Shown here piece by piece: positions 1 to 5,809 of a DNA stretch of 5,809 nt (its first letter is position 1; each line of letters opens with the position of its first letter). The position numbers and the translations under genes are program-made. The notes beneath the pieces were generated by a model. It saw only the letters and a list, made by a program, of their open reading frames with translations. It did not search any database and was not told the origin of the DNA. Source of the stretch: an uncultured Eubacteriales bacterium (lineage in GTDB: Bacteria; Bacillota; Clostridia; Christensenellales; Borkfalkiaceae); the NCBI GenBank assembly GCA_900545325.1, contig UQZE01000127.1, positions 1 through 5,809 on the forward strand, written 5' to 3'.

Positions 1-14
1 CGCTCTTCCGATCT
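1..14 (+). other. Residual Illumina adapter at the contig end
   Basis: The first 14 bases, CGCTCTTCCGATCT, are identical to the 3' end of the Illumina TruSeq universal adapter, and also of the older paired-end adapter. The orientation is the one expected when adapter is ligated 5' of an insert, and the match ends in the T used for A/T ligation. The true sequence therefore starts at about base 15. The adapter happens to keep the reading frame of the neighbouring gene open, so it adds false residues (roughly I-G-R-A) to that protein. The match is seen directly; the non-genomic origin is an inference. Confidence 0.93.
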
Positions 15-726
15 CCTTATCCGTGGAACCGGAAGCGAGCAACTTATTGAGTTCGTCAAAATCGGAATTTCCCTCGTCGTTCCACGTAACGGCGATCTGA
101 TTGTTGAAAACTTTCGTTTCGGGATCATATCCTCTCGCGGGATATTCCTTTCCTTCGTACGTTACTTTTCCGTCGTTATCGTCGTCGTTTGCAGAAATCA
201 CCGTTATGCCCTTCGCTTTGAAAGCGTCTTCATTGTAATAAACGACCGTAGGCCCTATATCCTTGGGCAGTCCCCAGATAGAAGCTTCCTCCGAATAGCG
301 GTAAGTTTCGGTGTCGAACTGGTATCGTTCCATCAATGTCGACCAGATATCGTCGAGGTCGATGGCCTCGCTCCTTTCGATATACGGCGAAAGGTCTTCC
401 AGATAGTCTGAAGCATATCTCTTCACGTAGGAATCGCCTACGTAGAACAGATCGGGCGGCTGTCTGCCGCCGAGAGCCGTTTCAAGCGAGGTATAATAAC
501 TTGCACTCGGTTTTTTAACGAAATCGACGTAAATATTATCCGTATTGTTTTCATTATATTCCTGGAACAATTTTGTGAACGCATTGATTTCCGCCGTATC
601 GCCCCATGCCCAAAGGGTAACTTTCGTCTTCCCGTTGAGATCGTTTTTGCCGTTACAGGCGGTAAAAGGCAAAATAAACATCATCGCGCACAAAACGAGC
701 GTAAAGATTTTTTTCGCTGTTTTCAT
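1..726 (-). CDS. ABC-transporter sugar-binding lipoprotein (family 1 solute-binding protein), 3' end missing
   Basis: This is the N-terminal part, 242 codons with no stop, of an extracellular solute-binding lipoprotein that would capture a sugar or oligosaccharide and deliver it to an ABC importer. Residues 1-23 form a lipoprotein signal peptide (MKTAKK, then a hydrophobic stretch), and the lipobox F-T-A-C makes C24 the probable lipidated residue. The mature protein opens with KVTLWAWGD, the usual first strand of family 1 binding proteins. It continues with PDLFYVGDS (residues 91-99) and GLPKDIGPTVVYYNEDAF (152-169), both typical of the family. Residues 180-215 form an acidic insertion with a DxDxDG loop. 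Family members are usually about 400-450 residues, so nearly half is missing. The ATG at 724-726 is supported by an AGGAGG six bases upstream. It is the last gene of the run visible here, 12 bases after the Ig/jelly-roll lipoprotein gene; permease genes would be expected further downstream. Bases 1-14 are adapter, so genuine coding begins at about 15. The exact ligand cannot be read from the sequence. Confidence 0.9.
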   Translation of the reverse strand, partial: MKTAKKIFTLVLCAMMFILPFTACNGKNDLNGKTKVTLWAWGDTAEINAFTKLFQEYNENNTDNIYVDFVKKPSASYYTSLETALGGRQPPDLFYVGDSYVKRYASDYLEDLSPYIERSEAIDLDDIWSTLMERYQFDTETYRYSEEASIWGLPKDIGPTVVYYNEDAFKAKGITVISANDDDNDGKVTYEGKEYPARGYDPETKVFNNQIAVTWNDEGNSDFDELNKLLASGSTDKEIGRA

Positions 727-732
727 TTTATT

Positions 733-738
733 CCTCCT
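733..738 (-). promoter_or_regulatory. Ribosome binding site of the solute-binding protein gene
   Basis: A perfect AGGAGG directly follows the TAA stop of the preceding gene (739-741) and lies six bases before the ATG at 724-726. It fixes the start codon and suggests that ribosomes finishing the upstream gene re-initiate here. Confidence 0.9.
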
Positions 739-3045
739 TTAATTGCCGCCCGTTACGCGGATATCAGAAACAATGCCCGCCATATACTGGGACTGGAACT
801 GTAAAAAGTTCAGCACGTTCATGTTGTTGTGCGTTTCGGGCAGTTTATGGACTGCTTCTATCTGATCGTCGATATAATACGTATAGGTCACGGTTCCGTT
901 TTCATCGGTCGAACAAACGATCTTCCAATTATGCGTTCCCTCGGCATACTGCGTATAGGCGCTTGCGTCGCGGCCGCATCCGACGGTGTAATCGCCGGGC
1001 ACGGGCATGAATTCTTTTGTGGGATTATCCCAAACAGTACGCCATTGATAAGTCACCCAGCTGCCCACGCCGTACAGGTTCGCTTCAAAACCCCACAGAT
1101 CGTTTCCGACCTTGCCGCCGACGGCGATATCTTCAAACTGACTGTCGGCCCCTTTTCCAGTCATGGACATGAGCGTGAGATTGAGTTTGCCCGTAAGCGT
1201 ATCTCCCACGGTATATTTCAGACCCGTTATATCGAAAGAAATCGTCCAGTTTTTTAGATAAGCTTCCGAAACTTCCGCGACCGCAATCTTTGCAGAATTA
1301 GCCACGCTGCCCTCAGTGAAAATCAGTTTGTCCTTGCAGAGAATAATTTCGTCGCCGCCGAGATTGATATCATAAACTTTCCAGCCGTATATTTCCGTTC
1401 CCTCGTAATCGGATACCACGTTGATCTCTTTCGTTGCGCTCGTCGAATAATTTTGGGAATTCGTTACGGTGCAAACGATCTTATACGTACCTGTGGAAGT
1501 CGGCAGGAATACGTGATGCCGTCCTCCGGTTTCGTCGTCATACACGTAATAAGCGTCTTTCGTAACGTCGATATTCGCGCCCGAATAAATTTTTATCTCA
1601 ACGTTTTTGCTGTCGGAAAGATCTCCGTCTGTTTCGTCGGTTGCGGAAACATAGATTTTTGTTCCGATCAGCGGCACAGTTACGGAAGCTGTTTCGTCCA
1701 AGTCGACCACGGGAAGATTTGAATCCCTTTCTTCGGGGATGATCGTTACCTTTGCCGTAGCTTCGTTACCCGAAAAATCCGTTACCGTACAGGTAATTGT
1801 ATATTCCTCGCCCGCTTCGAGCTGCAGGGCGCCGCCGCTCAGCGATACGTTCACGCCGTCTTTATCCGTTACGGAATATTTCGGCGTCATAATGTTTTCG
1901 TATCCCGTTCTTTCGGTGATCTCGCCGACGTTATCGGTAAAGGTAAACAGTGAACCGACGTACAGTGAAGTGCCGGCATAATACGTACCGTCAGCCTCTG
2001 CAGTTATCACAGGCGCCGCGGTATCCGCCTCGAGCGATCTGTGTTCTTCTATGGAAATCGTACAGCTCGTACAGACGGATTCCACCCAAAGCCCGCTAAG
2101 CGAGGAAGTAAAGTTACCGTGCACATTCAGATAGGCGAACGGCGTGTAATCCCACAAGATCACGTAAACGGCCTGCGTTTCCGCCGCGTCGATATAGCGT
2201 TCTATCGTCAGTCTGTGGGTTGAATTTTCTATGGATACGTCGTTCGATACGGAATTATTCGTGTTATACCACACTTCAAAATTCCATCCGTTTTCGGCAT
2301 TGCTGCTGAGATCGGCAAGCGCGTTGCTATTGTCATATATCCATGTTGCAAAGTGTCCCGATCCCGTGGAGAGCTTGATGCAGTCGTCATGATTGTCCGC
2401 GTCGTTCCTGTCGAAACCGAAATACAGCGCGGGATCTTCATACTTTTCATTGAACGTACCGTAAGCGATCTTATAAGTAATGCTGAAATTTCCGTCAAAC
2501 GTCAAGCCCGTGATTTTATATTGCCCGGAATCCTGACCGTCCTCCGCGTTCGCATAGCTTTCCCCGAATGTGATCTTAGCCTCGTCGGCATCACTTTCAT
2601 CTACGGTAACATCCGTACCTGCGGAATTTTTCGCGGCGAAACTCAATATGGATACTTCTATTTCCACAGTCTTTGTGAACGGCTGCCCGTCCTCGTCCAC
2701 CGCGATCTCGTCCTTATCGTTATGCGCGATAAATTTGACCGAGTACGTACCTACGTCCGCGGGGCTGAATACTTTTGTCGTGCCGTCGTAAACTTCGCCG
2801 GTAACGTCTTCCCCGCTTTCGGTAATTTCCACCCCGTATTTGGGATCGTTCACGCTCTCCCCGAGGTTTTTCAGTTCCGGAGAAAGCACCTGGCTTTCCC
2901 CTTTCAGCATGACGGTCGATATCGAAGAAACGTCAAAGGTGTAATAATCGCTGACATTCTTGTCGCCGCATCCCGAAAATCCGAGCGCCGCGGTCAAAAA
3001 TAAAGCCGTCAATACAGAAACTATGGTAAATTTTTTGCTTTTCAT
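739..3045 (-). CDS. Large surface lipoprotein with Ig-like and putative jelly-roll domains; candidate glycan-binding protein
   Basis: This is a complete 768-residue protein that I do not recognise as a named family. Residues 1-25 are a signal peptide and C26 lies in the lipobox-like sequence F-S-G-C, so it should be anchored on the outer face of the membrane. Reading along the chain, residues 38-133 look like an Ig-like domain ending in GTYSVKFIAHND. Residues 134-336 look like a beta-rich concanavalin-like jelly roll. Residues 342-436 (starting APVITAE, ending with YTITCTVTDFSGNEA) and 443-545 (ending GTYKIVCTVTN) are further bacterial Ig/HYR-like domains. Residues 550-766 form a second jelly roll. 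I see no catalytic motif. Glycines, aspartates, threonines and aromatic residues are plentiful, as in extracellular binding proteins. It lies 11 bases after the GH43 gene and 12 before a sugar-binding protein gene, so a role in holding a glycan at the surface is the best guess. A structural or adhesion role is also possible. The start is supported by a strong Shine-Dalgarno sequence. Gene call is secure; domain borders are approximate. Confidence 0.9.
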   Translation of the reverse strand: MKSKKFTIVSVLTALFLTAALGFSGCGDKNVSDYYTFDVSSISTVMLKGESQVLSPELKNLGESVNDPKYGVEITESGEDVTGEVYDGTTKVFSPADVGTYSVKFIAHNDKDEIAVDEDGQPFTKTVEIEVSILSFAAKNSAGTDVTVDESDADEAKITFGESYANAEDGQDSGQYKITGLTFDGNFSITYKIAYGTFNEKYEDPALYFGFDRNDADNHDDCIKLSTGSGHFATWIYDNSNALADLSSNAENGWNFEVWYNTNNSVSNDVSIENSTHRLTIERYIDAAETQAVYVILWDYTPFAYLNVHGNFTSSLSGLWVESVCTSCTISIEEHRSLEADTAAPVITAEADGTYYAGTSLYVGSLFTFTDNVGEITERTGYENIMTPKYSVTDKDGVNVSLSGGALQLEAGEEYTITCTVTDFSGNEATAKVTIIPEERDSNLPVVDLDETASVTVPLIGTKIYVSATDETDGDLSDSKNVEIKIYSGANIDVTKDAYYVYDDETGGRHHVFLPTSTGTYKIVCTVTNSQNYSTSATKEINVVSDYEGTEIYGWKVYDINLGGDEIILCKDKLIFTEGSVANSAKIAVAEVSEAYLKNWTISFDITGLKYTVGDTLTGKLNLTLMSMTGKGADSQFEDIAVGGKVGNDLWGFEANLYGVGSWVTYQWRTVWDNPTKEFMPVPGDYTVGCGRDASAYTQYAEGTHNWKIVCSTDENGTVTYTYYIDDQIEAVHKLPETHNNMNVLNFLQFQSQYMAGIVSDIRVTGGN

Positions 3046-3051
3046 TTTCCT

Positions 3052-3057
3052 CCTCCT
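3052..3057 (-). promoter_or_regulatory. Ribosome binding site of the Ig/jelly-roll lipoprotein gene
   Basis: AGGAGG lies six bases before the ATG at 3043-3045, and its first A is the last base of the TAA stop codon of the GH43 gene (3057-3059). The purine run continues as AGG, so a second register (GGAGG at 3049-3053) with only three bases of spacing is possible. The overlap with the stop codon favours coupled translation. Confidence 0.9.
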
Positions 3058-4532
3058 TAAACGTTATCGAGATAGTCCACGATAATACAATCGATATAGA
3101 TGCTCTTGTCGCAGGTTATCCTAACGGTGTTTTTACCGCTCTTTTTGATATAGAGCGGACAATAGGTATACGTTTGTACGAAAAGATCGTCGTATTCCGT
3201 CTTCGGTGCGTAAAGTTCGTATTTATCGCCGTTAATCTCCACGTTCATGACTGTTTCGGTCGCCTCTCTGTTGGAAAAACGCACATACAGCAGATATTGA
3301 CCGTTTTTCGGTACCGATACATTGAACGTGAGATTTCCGCCATCCATGACCGAAACAGCCCTGTCGCCCGAAGCATAACCTTCGCTGTCGATGACCGTAC
3401 AGTCTTTGAGTTCTGCGGATTCCGCCTCGTATTTCACGCGGTTCACTTCTTCGCCCGACGGAAGCGGCACGGCTTCGTTGAACTTCGAAATCTGCTCTAC
3501 GCTCGGCTTACCGTCCACCCAATCCATCTTCTGCAGGCGGGCCATTCTGTCCCATCCCGCACCCGAATATTTCGCGGCGTGATAGCAAATCCACGTTTCC
3601 GTCTGGTCGGGACTCTTTACGACAGAACAGTGTCCGGGCGCGATCACTTCGGAATACTTCATATCAGTTTGCATCAACGGTTCCTTGTTTTTTATCCAGC
3701 TTTCCGTTTTCATGGGATCGCCCGTCAGTTCGAGATAGCCTATGCAATAACCGTCGCCGCCGCTGTAACTGCCAGAAAACAGCACGAACGGCGTGCCTTC
3801 TGGAGAGAAACAGACCGCAGGCCCTTCGTTCTGCACCGCGCCTTTCGTTTCCCAGCCGTAAGTAGGCTGGCTGATCAGCACTCTTTGATCGGCGTTCAAA
3901 CTCTTCGCCTTTAAGGGATTCCCCGTTTCGAGTTCGGTGATATAGAGATTCTGCTTATAATCCGAATTCGTTTCGGAAGGCCAGCCCGACCAAATGATAT
4001 ATTGTTTTCCGTCGTAGTCCATGAAAGTGGCGTCGATCGCCCTGCAGTCGGCCGGCAGATCGATTTTCACCGCCGTTTCCCATTCACCCATCGCGTTGTC
4101 AGTCTTGCTTTTCATGCCATAGATACGTCTGTTCGTGTCCTTTTCAAGCGTATCCGTACTGTCCGTAGTCGCAGTGAAGTAAACGTACCAATGCCCGTCG
4201 AAAAAGAATATCTCCGGCGCCCAGATTTCCACCACGTTGATGGATTTCTGCCTGAAAATTACTTTGGTAACGTTTTCGTCTTCGATGTTTTCCACAACCT
4301 GCGTCATCCAAGCAGATTTCGTAACCTTGATTTGAGTGCCGCTGCTCTGCATATAGTAATAATATCCGTCGTGATAATACATCCACGGATCACCCATATT
4401 TTGTTCTAACCTGATCGGGTTATAAAACGAGTCGTTCATCGGTATCCCCTCGCTTTTCTTGCCGCACCCCGCCGAAAGTGCCGAAACGCCCAGCAACGCG
4501 ACGAGAAACATGCTGAAAATCCTTTTTTTCAT
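3057..4532 (-). CDS. GH43 glycoside hydrolase lipoprotein, alpha-L-arabinofuranosidase-like, with C-terminal CBM6/35-like domain
   Basis: This complete 491-residue protein probably removes terminal alpha-L-arabinofuranosyl (or possibly xylosyl) units from plant glycans at the cell surface. Residues 1-22 are a signal peptide, and lipobox L-S-A-G-C gives lipidated C23. Residues 40-350 form the GH43 five-bladed propeller. The three catalytic acids are visible: D48 in GDPW (general base), D167 in AIDATF (pKa modulator) and E236 in NEGP (general acid). APEIFFFDGHWYVYFTA, WSGW, RVLISQPTYGWE, APGH (H301) and SPDQTETWICYHA resemble the exo-arabinofuranosidase type of GH43 (subfamily 26-like, from memory of the family). 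Residues 365-491 open with YEAESAEL and look like a CBM6/CBM35 beta-sandwich. The gene begins nine bases after the glycyl radical enzyme gene and is followed 11 bases later by the Ig/jelly-roll lipoprotein gene. The ATG at 4530-4532 has AGGAGG four bases upstream. Membership of GH43 is firm; the exact linkage is inferred. Confidence 0.93.
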   Translation of the reverse strand: MKKRIFSMFLVALLGVSALSAGCGKKSEGIPMNDSFYNPIRLEQNMGDPWMYYHDGYYYYMQSSGTQIKVTKSAWMTQVVENIEDENVTKVIFRQKSINVVEIWAPEIFFFDGHWYVYFTATTDSTDTLEKDTNRRIYGMKSKTDNAMGEWETAVKIDLPADCRAIDATFMDYDGKQYIIWSGWPSETNSDYKQNLYITELETGNPLKAKSLNADQRVLISQPTYGWETKGAVQNEGPAVCFSPEGTPFVLFSGSYSGGDGYCIGYLELTGDPMKTESWIKNKEPLMQTDMKYSEVIAPGHCSVVKSPDQTETWICYHAAKYSGAGWDRMARLQKMDWVDGKPSVEQISKFNEAVPLPSGEEVNRVKYEAESAELKDCTVIDSEGYASGDRAVSVMDGGNLTFNVSVPKNGQYLLYVRFSNREATETVMNVEINGDKYELYAPKTEYDDLFVQTYTYCPLYIKKSGKNTVRITCDKSIYIDCIIVDYLDNV

Positions 4533-4536
4533 CTTT

Positions 4537-4542
4537 CCTCCT
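4537..4542 (-). promoter_or_regulatory. Ribosome binding site of the GH43 gene
   Basis: AGGAGG overlaps the TGA stop of the glycyl radical enzyme gene (4542-4544), sharing its final A, and lies four bases before the ATG at 4530-4532. The spacing is slightly shorter than at the two other junctions but still workable. The arrangement points to translational coupling of a cytoplasmic enzyme with a secreted one. Confidence 0.88.
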
Positions 4543-5809
4543 CAGCCGACGAATTCGAGCCGTTTGAGTATTTGGTTCTGATATACGGTATCCAATTCGC
4601 TGAAATAGCCACTCCAGCCCCATACTCTTACGATCAAATTCGGATATTTTTCGGGATGTTTCTGCGCATCGAGCAGTTTATCCCTGTTTACGGCGTTCAG
4701 CTGGAGCTGATGTCCGCCGTTCTTTACGAAAATTTCCACCAGCTTTGCAACTTTTGCCGTTCCTTCCTCATTTTTAAAAACCGTATCGTGGAATTCCAGC
4801 GTCAACGGCCCGCCGTTGCACACCCGTTTCAAGTCGGGTTTGATAAACGATTTTATCACAGATAAAACGCCTTCGAACTTAACATCGAGCGACGGAGAGT
4901 AATTCGCCGCAAACGGACTGCCCGCTTTTCTGCCGTCGGGCGTCGCACCGAGTTCGCTGGAAAACCAAATGTAATACATCGCGCTCCCCGTCCCCGCGCG
5001 GAAAATTCCGCCGCGTTCGTTCTTTTTCCCTTGCAGACTGTCGGCAAAATCGTTCAAAAGCATTACTGCGATTTCGTCAGCTTCGTCGTCGTTACTCCCC
5101 ATTTTCGGCGCTTTCAGCAGCTTGTTTCTCAGATCTGTATGTCCCTCAAAATCGTCTTCCAGCGCTTTAAGCAGTTCCGAAGCGCTCACGCTTTTATCTT
5201 CATAAACGCATTTTCTCACCGCTGCGAGAGAGTCCACCGCGGTCGACAACCCCGCTCCGTGAAAGCCGTAATTGTTATATTTAGCACCCTCCGAAATATC
5301 TTTTCCCGCTGCAATACAATCCGTCATGAGAATGGATTGGAAAGGGGAAGGCTGCATGAACATGTTTTTTGTGGAATTTATCAGTCTGTCGCAGTCTTTT
5401 GCGATATTTTCCTTCACTTTATCCATCAATTCCCCGAACGTAGCAGTTTTTTCAAGTTCGGCTTTTACCGTGTCCAACATAATTTTCGGAAAATTGAGCG
5501 CATCTATGTTCACTATGTCCATTGCTACGCCCGGAATGATAAATTCCCAGCATGCGGCAACCACATAATTGCGGGCGTCTTTCAGTTCGTACCCCATTTC
5601 CACCAGGGCAGGCACGACTACGTCGTCGTTGGAATACTGCGGGAAACCGAGCCCCTGTTTCGTCAATTTTGTGCCCAGAAGATAGATTTCCTCCGGCGTA
5701 TTCGAGTCTACCCTCAGATTGATTTTCGGATCGATAAGTTTTAATTCCAACGAAGCTTCCAGACAAAGTCTGCTCAGGTCATTGAACACGCTTTTTCCTT
5801 CTTCGTCGC
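4542..5809 (-). CDS. Glycyl radical enzyme (pyruvate formate-lyase superfamily, probable dehydratase or lyase), C-terminal part
   Basis: This is the last 421 residues of a cytoplasmic glycyl radical enzyme; members are usually about 750-850 residues, so the N-terminal half lies beyond the right edge. A GTG at 5787-5789 is an internal valine: the frame stays open to the edge and the residues before it (DEEGKS) fit the family. Numbering from the first full codon, GLGFPQYSNDD (52-62) precedes the thiyl radical cysteine C86 in A-A-C-W-E, with E88 as the likely general base, as in the CxE motif of glycerol and diol dehydratases and choline lyase. Pyruvate formate-lyase itself has two adjacent cysteines here. 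ATPDGRKAGSPFA (288-300) and GGHQLQLNAV (364-373) are hallmark stretches. The glycyl radical residue is G397 in R-V-W-G-W-S-G, which departs from the usual R-V-[SAC]-G-Y. A radical-SAM activating enzyme is needed but not seen here. It precedes the GH43 gene by nine bases. Family is certain; substrate unknown, perhaps a sugar-derived polyol. Confidence 0.93.
   Translation of the reverse strand, partial: DEEGKSVFNDLSRLCLEASLELKLIDPKINLRVDSNTPEEIYLLGTKLTKQGLGFPQYSNDDVVVPALVEMGYELKDARNYVVAACWEFIIPGVAMDIVNIDALNFPKIMLDTVKAELEKTATFGELMDKVKENIAKDCDRLINSTKNMFMQPSPFQSILMTDCIAAGKDISEGAKYNNYGFHGAGLSTAVDSLAAVRKCVYEDKSVSASELLKALEDDFEGHTDLRNKLLKAPKMGSNDDEADEIAVMLLNDFADSLQGKKNERGGIFRAGTGSAMYYIWFSSELGATPDGRKAGSPFAANYSPSLDVKFEGVLSVIKSFIKPDLKRVCNGGPLTLEFHDTVFKNEEGTAKVAKLVEIFVKNGGHQLQLNAVNRDKLLDAQKHPEKYPNLIVRVWGWSGYFSELDTVYQNQILKRLEFVG

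Noticed and set aside
336..742. Two short plus-strand open frames (336-518 and 545-742)
   Set aside because: Both are covered by the truncated solute-binding protein gene on the minus strand, whose signal peptide, lipobox and Shine-Dalgarno make it clearly the real gene.
2353..3003. A 216-codon open frame on the plus strand
   Set aside because: It is the reverse of the N-terminal part of the Ig/jelly-roll lipoprotein and has no recognisable motif or start signal.
3852..3870. Inverted repeat CCAGCC / GGCTGG with a 7-base loop
   Set aside because: It lies inside the GH43 coding sequence near the catalytic glutamate, has no U-tract, and a 6-bp stem is expected by chance in this much sequence.
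3174..3914. A 246-codon open frame on the plus strand
   Set aside because: It is antisense to the GH43 catalytic and CBM regions, its composition is that of a shadow frame, and it shows no family signature.
5031..5744. A 237-codon open frame on the plus strand
   Set aside because: It lies entirely antisense to the conserved glycyl radical enzyme coding region, is rich in F, H and R as shadow frames are, and has no convincing ribosome binding site.
5787..5789. GTG as start codon of the glycyl radical enzyme gene
   Set aside because: The frame remains open to the window edge and the preceding residues fit the family. The thiyl-radical half also needs a long N-terminal region, so this is an internal valine.
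5795..5809. Possible adapter at the right end, mirroring the left
   Set aside because: The last bases do not match the adapter and continue the glycyl radical enzyme frame with fitting residues.

Overview
This window reads as the end of an assembled contig from a Gram-positive, probably anaerobic gut-type Firmicute. Class Clostridia is likely; something near Christensenellales/Borkfalkia is only a guess. The evidence is a glycyl radical enzyme (an oxygen-sensitive family), strong AGGAGG ribosome binding sites before every internal gene, three lipoproteins with Gram-positive style signal peptides, and a sugar ABC-transporter binding protein. Base composition looks roughly balanced between GC and AT.

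All real genes lie on the minus strand and form one tightly packed run, so transcription goes from high to low coordinates. In that order they are: (1) the C-terminal 421 residues of a glycyl radical enzyme (GRE), open at the right edge (4542-5809); (2) a complete GH43 glycoside hydrolase lipoprotein, arabinofuranosidase-like, with a C-terminal CBM6/35-like domain (3057-4532); (3) a complete 768-residue lipoprotein built from Ig-like domains and two putative jelly-roll domains, of unrecognised family (739-3045); (4) the N-terminal part of an ABC-transporter solute-binding lipoprotein, cut by the left edge (1-726). The gaps are 9, 11 and 12 bases. In each junction the Shine-Dalgarno sequence overlaps or abuts the preceding stop codon, which fits a single operon with coupled translation. 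No intergenic stretch reaches 300 bases, and there is no promoter, terminator, RNA gene, mobile element or CRISPR array in the window.

The likely logic, which is inference, is a carbohydrate-utilisation locus. The GH43 enzyme trims a glycan (possibly arabinose-containing) at the cell surface. The Ig/jelly-roll protein may hold the glycan or present it to the enzyme. The solute-binding protein feeds the released sugar to an ABC importer whose permeases would lie beyond the left edge. The intracellular GRE would then act on a small polyol or other catabolite. The GRE has a CxE active-site pattern and an unusual tryptophan-flanked glycyl radical motif, so it is not an ordinary pyruvate formate-lyase. 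Its reaction is the main open question here.

The first 14 bases match the 3' end of Illumina sequencing adapters and are very probably not genomic, so the last four or five residues of the left-edge gene should be ignored.
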